Positions 37,311 through 46,035 of a stretch of 46,035 nucleotides of DNA are shown here, piece after piece (positions within the stretch are counted from its first letter, which is position 1; each line of letters opens with the position of its first letter). The DNA is from Actinomycetota bacterium (lineage in GTDB: Bacteria > Actinomycetota > Actinomycetes > S36-B12): assembly GCA_009699465.1 (NCBI GenBank), contig WLOE01000003.1, positions 1 through 46,035 of the forward strand. Reading direction: 5' to 3'. Below the pieces are notes generated by a model. The model was not told the DNA's origin. It did no database searches and worked only from the letters and a program-made list of their open reading frames with translations. The translations under genes and the position numbers were made by a program.

Positions 37311-37714
37311 TTACCCACCTGTGGTTCCACGTAGAGAACCTTAGTTTTTCCATAAACCCAGACTTCCGCGACTGTCCAGGCAACGGTGCAAGCAACAACA
37401 GTGAGCGCAAACACCTTGGTATTAAAGGCAGTTGTATCCGCAAACACAATGATGATGACGAAAAGTACGCCAATCTTGAGCAAATAGGTCAACAGCGCAA
37501 CCGTCATTGCCATCTCAGGTGCATTTTTCATCACACCGGCGATGACGAGTTGACCAACGCTGAAAAAGACCAGAACCAAGACAGCTGCGAAGACCGCTCC
37601 AATGAACCCAGATGAGCCAGCGAAGATTCCACCCAAAATGATGGCCAAGATGCCAACGCTTGCAGTCAGAATTCCTGCGGTACGAAGTACCGGAACTCCC
37701 GAAGCGGTAGACAC
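37307..37714 (-). CDS. AtpI-like integral membrane protein
   Basis: Four predicted TM segments; position corresponds to the conserved small membrane gene before atpB in other actinobacteria. Confidence 0.65.
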   Translation of the reverse strand: MSTASGVPVLRTAGILTASVGILAIILGGIFAGSSGFIGAVFAAVLVLVFFSVGQLVIAGVMKNAPEMAMTVALLTYLLKIGVLFVIIIVFADTTAFNTKVFALTVVACTVAWTVAEVWVYGKTKVLYVEPQVGK

Positions 37715-37724
37715 AACGGTGACG

Positions 37725-38846
37725 TTATCGCACTGCGCCGGTGCGCATGAGGTCAGTAGAGGTGGCCTTGCTCACGCTGGGGCGCTTCACTGCCCAAATC
37801 AATATCCCTAATCCGATCACAAAGCCAATGGCGGCATAGACGAACGGGATAAATGCGACAGCCACTGCCGTGCCAGCGATCAATCCGGTCCACGCATACA
37901 TCAAGAAAGCCGCACGGATTTGAGAGTGACCCATTTCCAATAGGCGGTGATGCAAATGTTGTTTATCAGGCGAGAACGGATTCTTGCCTGCCCTAGTGCG
38001 CCGAATTACTGCCATCACCAGATCAATGAGTGGAATCGCCATCACGGCCAGCGGAATGATCAGCGGCAATAAGGTCGGCAAGAGCGCCGGACCAGCGACC
38101 ACGCTTGGATCAATCTGGCCGGTCAACGTAATAGTGGCTGCGGCAAGGAGCAGACCTAAAAGCATCGAACCGGTATCCCCCATGAAAATTCGGGCCCGGT
38201 AAAAATTGTGCGGCAGGAATCCCACGGCCATACCAAACAACAACGCGGATACCAACGTTGCAAGTGTTGCTCGAGCAATCCCAAGTTCAACGGAAAGTAA
38301 ATACGAGTAAGCAAAGAAAGCACCGGCGGCTACTGCGACGATGCCGGCGGCTAAACCATCGAGTCCATCAACAAAGTTCACTGCGTTGATACAGACCAAC
38401 ACAATGATCACTGTGAGCAACACACTCGTGACCGGGTCCACGACGAACGTTCCACCAAATGGCAGCCAAATCACCGAGATACCTTGTGCTGCCATCAGAC
38501 CCGCAGCGAGCACTTGCCCAGCAAGTTTTACGGGTGCATCTAAGCCCCACTTGTCGTCAACGATGCCTAGCAGGACGATCACCGTTGCGCCAGAAATTAA
38601 CGCCATCGGAGTATCAGCCTGACCAAACACTGAACCCATCTTCGGCAACTTGCTCGCAAGTAACAAACCTGTGAGCAAGCCGAAGAACATTGCCAAGCCA
38701 CCAAGACGGGGCGTTGGTTCTGCGTGCACATCGCGATCGCGAACAGCCGCCATCACTTTGAATCGAAGTGCAATCCGCTCAACCACGGGGGTCGTTAAGT
38801 AGGTGACTGCCGCAGCAGCCAACAAACAGAGCAGATATTCGCGCAT
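37725..38846 (-). CDS. Undecaprenyl/decaprenyl-phosphate N-acetylglucosaminyl-1-phosphate transferase (WecA/Rfe/TagO, MraY family)
   Basis: ERIALRFKVMAAVRDRDVHAEPTPRLGGLAMF, NAVNFVDGLDGLAAGIV, RIFMGDTGSMLLGL, SPDKQHLHHRLLEMGHSQ. Start at MREYLLCLL (38846). Confidence 0.93.
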   Translation of the reverse strand: MREYLLCLLAAAAVTYLTTPVVERIALRFKVMAAVRDRDVHAEPTPRLGGLAMFFGLLTGLLLASKLPKMGSVFGQADTPMALISGATVIVLLGIVDDKWGLDAPVKLAGQVLAAGLMAAQGISVIWLPFGGTFVVDPVTSVLLTVIIVLVCINAVNFVDGLDGLAAGIVAVAAGAFFAYSYLLSVELGIARATLATLVSALLFGMAVGFLPHNFYRARIFMGDTGSMLLGLLLAAATITLTGQIDPSVVAGPALLPTLLPLIIPLAVMAIPLIDLVMAVIRRTRAGKNPFSPDKQHLHHRLLEMGHSQIRAAFLMYAWTGLIAGTAVAVAFIPFVYAAIGFVIGLGILIWAVKRPSVSKATSTDLMRTGAVR

Positions 38847-38853
38847 GTGACCT

Positions 38854-40119
38854 CTAGCGCGCGTACGCCGGGAATCGACTTGTGAGTTCGCTGACGCGTG
38901 CAGCAATCTCCGGAGCTTTACTTCCATCAACATCGCGCACTGCTTCACCAATAGCCGAAGCAATAACTGACATTTCTGGAACGCCCATACCTTGGGTTGT
39001 CACCGCTGGAGTACCAACGCGAATACCTGATGCAACTGCAGGCGGTTGTGGGTCATACGGAATTGCGTTCTTGTTCAACGTAATGCGAGCAGCGTCACAG
39101 CGAGCTTCTGCATCAGTGCCGTTGACACCAATACCCTGAAGATCAATGAGTGCCAAGTGTGTATCCGTTCCACCACTGACAGGGCGCATGCCTTCAGCTG
39201 CAAGTCCGGCTGCTAGCGCCTGCGCATTTGCAATCACTTGCTTTGCATATGCCTGATATTCAGGCGTTGCAGCTTCCTTCAATGCAACAGCCTTACCTGC
39301 AACTGCGTGCATCAATGGCCCGCCTTGCATCATTGGGAAGACAGCCTTATCGATAGCAGCAGCGTGCTCTGCCTTGCAAAGGATCATGCCACCGCGTGGG
39401 CCGCGCATGACTTTATGCGTGGTGAAACTTACGACGTCCGCGTACGGCACAGGGCTTGGAATTGCCTTACCTGCAACAAGTCCAATGAAGTGCGCAGCAT
39501 CCACCATCATGATTGCGCCGACCTCATCACAGATTGAACGGAAGGCTGCAAAGTCGATCAAACGTGGGTATGCAGTTGCACCACAGATGATCATCTTTGG
39601 CTTATGTTGAATTGCGAGTGCGCGCACTTCGTCATAGTCAATCTGTTCGGTGTCTTGACGCACACCATAAGAAACGATGTTGAACCATTTACCAGAGAAG
39701 TTCACCTTCGAGCCATGGGTGAGGTGACCACCGTGAGGAAGGCTCATCGCCATCACCGTGTCGCCTGGCTTTGTGAATGCTCCATACACGGCGATATTCG
39801 CACTCGCACCACTATGCGGTTGCAAGTTGGCATGCTCAGCACCGAAGAGTTCCTTCGCCCGCGCAATACCAATGTTTTCGGCAATATCTACTTCCGCACA
39901 GCCACCGTAGTAACGCTTGCCTGGATAGCCCTCGGCGTACTTATTGCTCAGGATCGAACCAAGAGTGGCCAGGACAGCAGGTGAGGTGAAGTTCTCAGAT
40001 GCAATGAGCTGAAGACCACCACGCACTCGCTCAAGCTCAGCCAACAAGACATTGGCGATTTCGGGATCTTCCTGCGCAAGCGCATTGAAGTCAGGTCCCC
40101 AGAACGGCGTGGTGCTCAT
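38854..40119 (-). CDS. glyA: Serine hydroxymethyltransferase
   Basis: LQLIASENFTSPAVLATLGSILSNKYAEGYPGKRYYGGC, VVSFTTHKVMRGPRGGMILC. Confidence 0.97.
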   Translation of the reverse strand: MSTTPFWGPDFNALAQEDPEIANVLLAELERVRGGLQLIASENFTSPAVLATLGSILSNKYAEGYPGKRYYGGCAEVDIAENIGIARAKELFGAEHANLQPHSGASANIAVYGAFTKPGDTVMAMSLPHGGHLTHGSKVNFSGKWFNIVSYGVRQDTEQIDYDEVRALAIQHKPKMIICGATAYPRLIDFAAFRSICDEVGAIMMVDAAHFIGLVAGKAIPSPVPYADVVSFTTHKVMRGPRGGMILCKAEHAAAIDKAVFPMMQGGPLMHAVAGKAVALKEAATPEYQAYAKQVIANAQALAAGLAAEGMRPVSGGTDTHLALIDLQGIGVNGTDAEARCDAARITLNKNAIPYDPQPPAVASGIRVGTPAVTTQGMGVPEMSVIASAIGEAVRDVDGSKAPEIAARVSELTSRFPAYAR

Positions 40120-40212
40120 GACACTCCTTGTGAAGGTGAAGGTCTCATTCTACGCGGCTTACAAAGGTGCGCCTTTATCGAACATCCCGCAAGCCCAAGG
40201 GAAATCCGCGGA

Positions 40213-40848
40213 CTATTGAAGTTCAGGCAGCAATTCACGCAGAAGTGTGACTGACAGCGCACCTTCGCGCACCACCTTTGGAGTCACACCAGTCACATCA
40301 ATCACAGTGCTGGTGAGTTCGTCGTCGCCCAGGGTTCCGAGATCAATGCCCACTGACGCACAATCACCAAGCTGTTTGATTGCTTCATCAAGGCTTTTGG
40401 GAGCACTTCCACCAGCGGCATTTGCGGCGGTGACCACCATCGGGCCGGTGCGCTCCAAGATTGCCAAGGTCAGCGGGTGAATCGGCATCCGGACTGCAAC
40501 AGGCAACCCTGTGGGCAAATCCCACGCCAACGAAGGTTGACTCGGCAGTAGCAGTGTCATCGGTCCAGGCCAGAAAGCCTGCATTAACGCTTGAACGGTT
40601 CCAGTCACTCCGGTCGCAATACCTTGCACCGTTTGGGCACCGGGAACCATCAACGGCAGTGGTGAGCCTTCCGGCTGGCCTTTGGCTGCGCGAATAGCTG
40701 CTACTCCCCTACGTGAAAAGGGATCTGTCGCCAAGGCGTACACCGATTCAGTTGGTAGCAAAACTAAATCGCCTCGTTTTACTGCGCTCACAGCAGCACT
40801 GATCGCGCGCTCACGCGAAGCACCAGCAACTCCCGACAAGGTCAACAT
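40213..40848 (-). CDS. L-threonylcarbamoyladenylate synthase (Sua5/YciO/YrdC family)
   Basis: KRGDLVLLPTESVYALATDPFSRRGVAAIRAAKGQPEGSPLPLMV, WPGPMTLLLP; upstream neighbour prmC. Confidence 0.92.
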   Translation of the reverse strand: MLTLSGVAGASRERAISAAVSAVKRGDLVLLPTESVYALATDPFSRRGVAAIRAAKGQPEGSPLPLMVPGAQTVQGIATGVTGTVQALMQAFWPGPMTLLLPSQPSLAWDLPTGLPVAVRMPIHPLTLAILERTGPMVVTAANAAGGSAPKSLDEAIKQLGDCASVGIDLGTLGDDELTSTVIDVTGVTPKVVREGALSVTLLRELLPELQ

Positions 40849-40851
40849 GAA

Positions 40852-41835
40852 CTACACCCGACGGGCAATCGTGAATCGAGGTAGACCGTTGAGATCGATG
40901 CGATCCGCCACCTCTGTGAACACAGGCGTACCAGCAGGGATGCCTGTGATCGAAGCAATTTCAAAATCTGCGGTGTAAGCCTTGGTGATCCCTGGCACTC
41001 CACGCATCCCAGCATCTGTTCCTTGAACGTCAGCATGCTCAATCACCAATAACCCGCCTGGTGCCAACAAGATTGCCGCGGTGCGCAGCACTCCACGTAC
41101 GACATTAAGACCATCTTCACCGCCGTACAGCGCCATCTTTGGTTCGTGATCGCGAACTTCAATTTCACGCGGAATCATCGCATCGGGAATGTATGGGGGA
41201 TTACTGACGACCACTGAAACCTGGCCTGCAAGGCGCGCTAGCGGACGACCTGAATCTGCAACATGTTCGGCATCATCATGAATCACTTCAACACGTGATC
41301 CAGCAGCAGTAAGGACCTCCTCATGTGCCTCCACATTGCGCTGTGTCCAATTGATCGCATCGTCTGAGAACTCAACCGCGTGAATGCGTGAATTCTCAAC
41401 TTCCAACCCAAGAGAGATGGCGATGGCGCCACTGCCTGCACAGAGATCAACTCCGATGCGCGAACCAACGAGTTGTTCACGTAACTCGCGAATTGCTGCT
41501 TCTGCTACGAGTTCAGTTTCTGGGCGAGGAATGAAGACGCCAGGACCAACTTCTACATCAATGCGACGAAAACCTGTGGAACCCAATAAGTGTTGCAGAG
41601 GAACACGAGATAGGCGCTGCGTGAGCAACTGTTCAACATGGACGCGCTGCTCATCCGTGATGTCATCTTGAAGAATTAAACGATTACGTGGAATGCCAAG
41701 CGCATGGGAAACAATCCAAGCTGCATCAGCAGCAGGTGAAGGAATGCCAACTGCATTCAAACGACGTTCAGCGTCAAACAACATATCTCGCACAGTGGAG
41801 CGTCCACCTTGAGTGCGTTCAATGTCTACGCTCAC
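40852..41835 (-). CDS. prmC: Peptide chain release factor N5-glutamine methyltransferase
   Basis: [44 protein letters not shown] (NPPY motif). Confidence 0.96.
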   Translation of the reverse strand: MSVDIERTQGGRSTVRDMLFDAERRLNAVGIPSPAADAAWIVSHALGIPRNRLILQDDITDEQRVHVEQLLTQRLSRVPLQHLLGSTGFRRIDVEVGPGVFIPRPETELVAEAAIRELREQLVGSRIGVDLCAGSGAIAISLGLEVENSRIHAVEFSDDAINWTQRNVEAHEEVLTAAGSRVEVIHDDAEHVADSGRPLARLAGQVSVVVSNPPYIPDAMIPREIEVRDHEPKMALYGGEDGLNVVRGVLRTAAILLAPGGLLVIEHADVQGTDAGMRGVPGITKAYTADFEIASITGIPAGTPVFTEVADRIDLNGLPRFTIARRV

Positions 41836-42926
41836 GCTGCTCCCCCAGAGGAAAGTTTGGCTGCATTGTCGGCATCAATGCACGCTTGGATCACCGCATC
41901 AATATCGCCGTCAAGAATCTGATCAAGGTTGTGCGACTTAAAGCCCACACGGTGATCATTCAAACGATTTTCAGGGAAGTTGTAAGTACGAATGCGTTCA
42001 CTTCGGTCGACAGTGCGTACCTGTGAACGGCGCGCATCTGAGGCATCTTTCGCAGCAGCTTCTTCAGCAGCAGCTAGCAACCGAGCACGCAGAATTCGCA
42101 TGGCTGATTCCTTATTTTGCAACTGACTTTTTTCGTTCTGGCAAGAGACCACCACGCCAGTTGGAAGGTGCGTGATGCGTACTGCGCTGTCGGTGGTGTT
42201 CACACTCTGACCGCCTGGGCCTGATGAACGGTAAACGTCGATGCGCAAATCGTTTTGATCAATTTCAACTTCAACATCTTCGGCTTCTGGAAGCACGAGT
42301 ACGCCAGCTGCAGATGTGTGAATTCGACCTTGTGACTCAGTTGCGGGAACTCGCTGTACGCGGTGGACACCGCCTTCAAATTTCAAACGGGCAAAAGGAG
42401 TCTCCCCGGGCACAGGAACTCCACGAGTCTTTACTGCGATTGCAACATCTTTGTAGCCACCAAGATCGGACTCAACGGCTTCGATCACCTGGGTGATCCA
42501 TCCCCGACGCTCTGCGTATCGCAGATACATGCGAGCAAGGTCGCCGGCAAAGAGCGCTGATTCTTCGCCACCTTCACCTGATTTGATTTCCAAGATGACG
42601 TCCTTGTCATCCATCGGATCCCGAGGCAAGAGCAAGGTGGTGAGGTGTTCGGCAGCAAGCGCCTCCGCGTCAACTAATCCTGGGAGTTCAGCGGCGAAGG
42701 CTTCATCCTCTACCGCAAGTTCGCGAGCCGCAGCGACATCATCGGTCAGTGCCAACCATTGCTTGTAGGAGGACACCACCGGACCAAGCTCGGCATATCG
42801 ACGACCGAGCTTGCGTGCCAGCGTCTGATCGCCATGCACGGCCGGATCAGCTAACTGTTGCTCGAGGTCGGCGTATTCGCTGACTAACTCGGCACACGAC
42901 TCAAACACGGTGCGTCCTTCCAACAA
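41832..42926 (-). CDS. prfA: Peptide chain release factor 1
   Basis: [52 protein letters not shown] (GGQ), [17 protein letters not shown]. Confidence 0.97.
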   Translation of the reverse strand: MLEGRTVFESCAELVSEYADLEQQLADPAVHGDQTLARKLGRRYAELGPVVSSYKQWLALTDDVAAARELAVEDEAFAAELPGLVDAEALAAEHLTTLLLPRDPMDDKDVILEIKSGEGGEESALFAGDLARMYLRYAERRGWITQVIEAVESDLGGYKDVAIAVKTRGVPVPGETPFARLKFEGGVHRVQRVPATESQGRIHTSAAGVLVLPEAEDVEVEIDQNDLRIDVYRSSGPGGQSVNTTDSAVRITHLPTGVVVSCQNEKSQLQNKESAMRILRARLLAAAEEAAAKDASDARRSQVRTVDRSERIRTYNFPENRLNDHRVGFKSHNLDQILDGDIDAVIQACIDADNAAKLSSGGAA

Positions 42927-42940
42927 GATCGAACATGAGG

Positions 42941-43008
42941 CCGGGCGCCGGTCTGGGGTCGACCGCGCGACGGGGGAGACACGCGGTCGACCCCAGGCCG
43001 GCGCCCGG
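42941..43008. other. Very long GC-rich hairpin between rpmE and prfA
   Basis: 27-nt arms 42941-42967 and 42982-43008, reverse-complementary except one T:G position (42952/42997); 14-nt loop; no adjacent T tract on the transcribed (minus) strand. Confidence 0.85.
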
Positions 43009-43017
43009 GGTCAAAAA

Positions 43018-43242
43018 CTAGTTAGCTGCTTCTTCTTCTTTTTTGCCGAAACGCTTCTCGAAGCGAGCCACACGGCCGCCAGTGTCAAGAATCTTCTGCT
43101 TACCTGTGTAGAACGGGTGGCAGGCTGAACAAACGTCAGCGTGGATCGAGCCGTTCTTCGCAGTGCTACGGGTCACAAAGGTTTCGCCACAGGTGCACGT
43201 AACCGTTGTCTCAACGTATTCGGGATGAATGCCAGTCTTCAC
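43018..43242 (-). CDS. rpmE: 50S ribosomal protein L31 (zinc-ligand form)
   Basis: [66 protein letters not shown]; CxC and CxxC cysteines retained. Confidence 0.97.
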   Translation of the reverse strand: MKTGIHPEYVETTVTCTCGETFVTRSTAKNGSIHADVCSACHPFYTGKQKILDTGGRVARFEKRFGKKEEEAAN

Positions 43243-43319
43243 GAACTTCTCCTTGGTATGTCCCGGGTCGGATACCCACGATGGCGGGACCGTGAACCGG
43301 GTCAGATGTAATTATGCCA

Positions 43320-43359
43320 CTGGCCCCCCGATCCGCGAAATGCGGACTGGAAGGGCCAG
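43320..43359 (-). terminator. Candidate terminator/stem-loop downstream of rho
   Basis: Nested inverted repeats CTGGCCC/GGGCCAG (43320-43326/43353-43359) and TCCGC/GCGGA (43332-43336/43342-43346); no strong T tract. Confidence 0.4.
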
Positions 43360-43373
43360 CGGTGATGAGGCTT

Positions 43374-45068
43374 TTAGTCGTCTTCACCCGGAAGTCCACC
43401 CGTACCTGGGGTGGTCTTCATAATCTGGCTCATAAACTCAAAGTTCGTCTTATTTTCACGAAGTTTGGAAAGCAGGAGCTCAATTGACTGCTGCTGATCA
43501 AGCGCATGGAGCACCCGACGCAATTTCCAGACGACCTTGAGCTCATCAGGAGCCATCAGGAGTTCTTCCTTGCGGGTACCTGAAGCATCTACGTCAACCG
43601 CTGGGAAGACGCGCTTATCCGCCAAGCGGCGATCCAACTTGAGTTCCATGTTGCCAGTGCCCTTGAACTCTTCGAAGATCACTTCGTCCATTCGGGAACC
43701 AGTCTCCACAAGCGCGGTGGCCAAAATCGTGAGCGACCCACCATTTTCCACGTTACGAGCGGCACCGAAGAACTTCTTTGGTGGATACAGAGCAGTTGAA
43801 TCCACACCACCAGACATGATGCGTCCAGATGCGGGAGCCGAGAGGTTGTACGCGCGACCAAGACGAGTCATCGAGTCGAGCAAGACCACGACATCATGCC
43901 CGAGTTCAACCAAACGCTTAGCCCGCTCAATGGCTAATTCGGCAATGATCGTGTGATCCTCAGCTGGACGGTCGAAGGTTGAAGCAATCACTTCACCCTT
44001 GATCGAACGCTGCATATCGGTGACTTCTTCTGGTCGCTCATCAACGAGAACAACCATCAAATGCACTTCTGGGTTGTTTTCAGTGATCGAATTAGCGATC
44101 GACTGCAACACCATGGTCTTACCAGCCTTTGGTGGCGAAACGATCAATCCACGCTGACCCTTGCCAATAGGTGCAACCAAGTCGATCACACGAGCGGTGA
44201 GGTTTGATGACTCGGTTTCAAGACGCAAACGCTCTTGCGGATACAACGGCGTGAGCTTTGAGAACTCAGGGCGATTACGTGAGGCCTCAAGTTCACCGCC
44301 ATTGACTGTGTCAATGCGAACAAGTGGATTGAACTTCTCTCGGCGTTCACCATCACGTGGCTGCTTTGTTGCACCAGTGATCGCATCACCCTTGCGAAGT
44401 CCGTGCTTGCGAACCATTGATAGGGATACGTAGAGATCGTTTGGACCAGGCAAGTAGCCACTGGTACGAACAAAGGCGTAATTCTCCAGCACATCAAGAA
44501 TGCCTGCTACTGGAACGAGTACGTCGTCTTCATGAATTTCGATATCGGCTTCGCTGTACCCACCATTGTTGCGATTGCGATCATTACCACGAGGACGCTC
44601 ACGGAAACGGTCATTGCGATTTCGGTTGCGATCGTTACCGCGATCATTGCGATTTCGGTTGCGATCGTTACCGCGATCATTGCGATCACCGGAATCACGA
44701 TCATTGCCCCGATCGTTGTTGTCTTCACGAGGTGCACGCTCAGCACGATCCTGCTGCGGGCGACGATCGCGGTTGCGCTCTTCGCGAGGAGCACGATCTT
44801 CACGAGGCTCACGTGGTTCGCGTTCGTCGCGAGATGCACGCTCCTGGCGGGGAGCGCGTTCTTCACCAGAGGCAGACTTCTCATCAGCAGCGGCACGCGG
44901 AGCGCGAACTGGACTTTGATGAGCAGAGATTGCGGCGACAAGGTCACCCTTGCGCATTGCGTTGGCACCTGAGATGCCCATTTTGTTGGCCATAGCTTTG
45001 AGCTCAGGCAACAACATTGAGGAGAGGCTTTCACCACGTGGTTTACGGGCGGCCGTTGATTCAGTCAC
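43374..45068 (-). CDS. rho: Transcription termination factor Rho with Arg/Asn/Asp-rich N-terminal insertion
   Basis: KGQRGLIVSPPKAGKTMVLQSIANSI, LVDERPEEVTDMQRSIKGEVIASTFDRPAEDH, VVVLLDSMTRLGRAYNLSAPASGR; low-complexity (R)NRNDRGNDRN region. Confidence 0.97.
   Translation of the reverse strand: MTESTAARKPRGESLSSMLLPELKAMANKMGISGANAMRKGDLVAAISAHQSPVRAPRAAADEKSASGEERAPRQERASRDEREPREPREDRAPREERNRDRRPQQDRAERAPREDNNDRGNDRDSGDRNDRGNDRNRNRNDRGNDRNRNRNDRFRERPRGNDRNRNNGGYSEADIEIHEDDVLVPVAGILDVLENYAFVRTSGYLPGPNDLYVSLSMVRKHGLRKGDAITGATKQPRDGERREKFNPLVRIDTVNGGELEASRNRPEFSKLTPLYPQERLRLETESSNLTARVIDLVAPIGKGQRGLIVSPPKAGKTMVLQSIANSITENNPEVHLMVVLVDERPEEVTDMQRSIKGEVIASTFDRPAEDHTIIAELAIERAKRLVELGHDVVVLLDSMTRLGRAYNLSAPASGRIMSGGVDSTALYPPKKFFGAARNVENGGSLTILATALVETGSRMDEVIFEEFKGTGNMELKLDRRLADKRVFPAVDVDASGTRKEELLMAPDELKVVWKLRRVLHALDQQQSIELLLSKLRENKTNFEFMSQIMKTTPGTGGLPGEDD
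44612..44686. repeat. 33-bp in-frame tandem repeat (about 2.3 copies) inside rho
   Basis: cattgcgatttcggttgcgatcgttaccgcgat at 44612-44644 and 44645-44677, followed by partial cattgcgat. Confidence 0.85.
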
Positions 45069-45221
45069 AAATTTCCTTTGATTCGGATGATTCTCCAGAT
45101 TGAAACCGACCAGTGATTTGAACGGATTCAGAAGTGATGTGCAGCGGAACTGAAGTTGAGGAAGAACGGCAGCTATTTTCCCGCGACGCTGGAGATGACA
45201 GAACTATATCACGAGGGTGGT

Positions 45222-46035
45222 TTAGGGGGTCATAACTGGGGAATTATGTACACCAAGGCGCGCCACGGTGCGCTCGCTTACTTGCCATTGATCCCCTGCT
45301 GCTGCTCTGACCATTTCACTATCGCCTGCTGCTCCAAAAACTAATACTGTTGGACCAGCACCTGAAATCACAGCTGGCAAACCTTCAGCACGCAAAGCAT
45401 CCATCAATGCCATGGAATCCGGATACACCGAGCGACGTGACTCCTGATGAAGTCGATCTTGGGTTCCGATAAAGAGTAATGAAGGGTCATGCGTAAGTGC
45501 ATGAACCAACAGTGCGGCACGTGAAATATTGAATGAAGCATCCGCCCGAGAAACCGTTGACGCCAAAGCATTTCTGGCATGCAACGTCGGCACTTTGAAA
45601 GCCGGAACAGCAGTGATAGGAATAACAGAACCATGCACTTCATGACGCACGCACTGCGCACTATCGCCCTCAAGCCAGGCATTCGTGAACCCGCCGTACA
45701 GCGCTGCTGCGAGATTGTCAGGATGTGATTCAAGCGCAAGAGCAACCTGTAAGAGCACTTCATCTGGCATGAGCTCAGTGCCTTCAACCACCATTGCGCG
45801 CGCAAGCGCAAGTCCACCAATGATTGCAGCGGCCGATGAACCCATACCTCGCCCGTGCGGAATGACATTCGTGCAGCGAAGAACGAGCCCCTCGGGGCGC
45901 ACATCCATGGCCTGGAATCCCAAAGCCATTGACTGCACTACCAAGTTGCTGGCGTCGCGTGGCACATCAGTAACCCCTTCGCCTTCAACTTCAACTAGGA
46001 CACCTTCATCTTGCGAGGCAACGCCGGAAAGGATG
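45222..46035 (-). CDS. thrB: Homoserine kinase, 5' end truncated by window end
   Basis: GHMP kinase motif VIPHGRGMGSSAAAIIGGLALA; ALRAEGLPAVISGAGPTVLVF; frame remains open to the window edge (ILSGVASQDEGVLVEVEGEGVTDVPRDASN...). Confidence 0.93.
   Translation of the reverse strand, partial: ILSGVASQDEGVLVEVEGEGVTDVPRDASNLVVQSMALGFQAMDVRPEGLVLRCTNVIPHGRGMGSSAAAIIGGLALARAMVVEGTELMPDEVLLQVALALESHPDNLAAALYGGFTNAWLEGDSAQCVRHEVHGSVIPITAVPAFKVPTLHARNALASTVSRADASFNISRAALLVHALTHDPSLLFIGTQDRLHQESRRSVYPDSMALMDALRAEGLPAVISGAGPTVLVFGAAGDSEMVRAAAGDQWQVSERTVARLGVHNSPVMTP

Noticed and set aside
40140-40175. Small AAAGG-TGCG-CCTTT hairpin between tsaC-like and glyA genes
   Set aside because: Five-bp stem only; too weak to call a terminator or riboswitch.
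44417-44995. 192-aa and other plus-strand ORFs with HCDFGCDRYRDHCDHR-type repeats opposite rho
   Set aside because: Translation of the antisense of the Rho low-complexity repeat; the repetitive composition is a by-product of the rho codons.
45203-45208. Possible -10 element (TATAGT on minus strand) for rho with a ~130-nt leader
   Set aside because: No convincing -35 and no independent evidence; left uncalled as a promoter although a long rho leader is plausible.

Overview
The window is a gene-dense actinobacterial chromosome segment of almost entirely conserved housekeeping genes. I identified it from protein motifs and gene order recalled from Mycobacterium and Streptomyces; no database search was run. 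From left to right: (i) a tightly overlapping minus-strand operon, cysteine desulfurase - mnmA - MetE-C-like protein - ligA - gatC - gatA - gatB; (ii) an enoyl-CoA hydratase and a glycogen/GlgE block (glgX, glgP, glgE, glgB); (iii) a YbbN/CnoX-like thioredoxin; (iv) a sulfonate/taurine/nitrate-type ABC importer divergent from an Rrf2-family regulator; (v) methylmalonyl-CoA epimerase, an acyltransferase-3/SGNH protein, an alpha/beta hydrolase, a small zinc-ligand protein, NucS/EndoMS, murA and a PduO-type cobalamin adenosyltransferase; (vi) the complete F1Fo ATP synthase operon; (vii) wecA-like, glyA, tsaC-like, prmC, prfA, rpmE, rho and a truncated thrB. I saw no rRNA, tRNA, CRISPR array, prophage, transposon or obvious defence system, and no convincing new multi-gene system. 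The observations most worth checking are non-coding or small-scale: a very long GC-rich hairpin between rpmE and prfA; a near-repeated candidate operator in front of two ABC-importer genes next to the Rrf2 gene; a 12-bp hairpin between the importer binding-protein and ATPase genes; a Shine-Dalgarno-led mini-ORF joined by ATGA to an in-frame glgE start; a charged helical insertion in LigA; and a tandem-repeat-encoded Arg/Asn/Asp-rich region in Rho.
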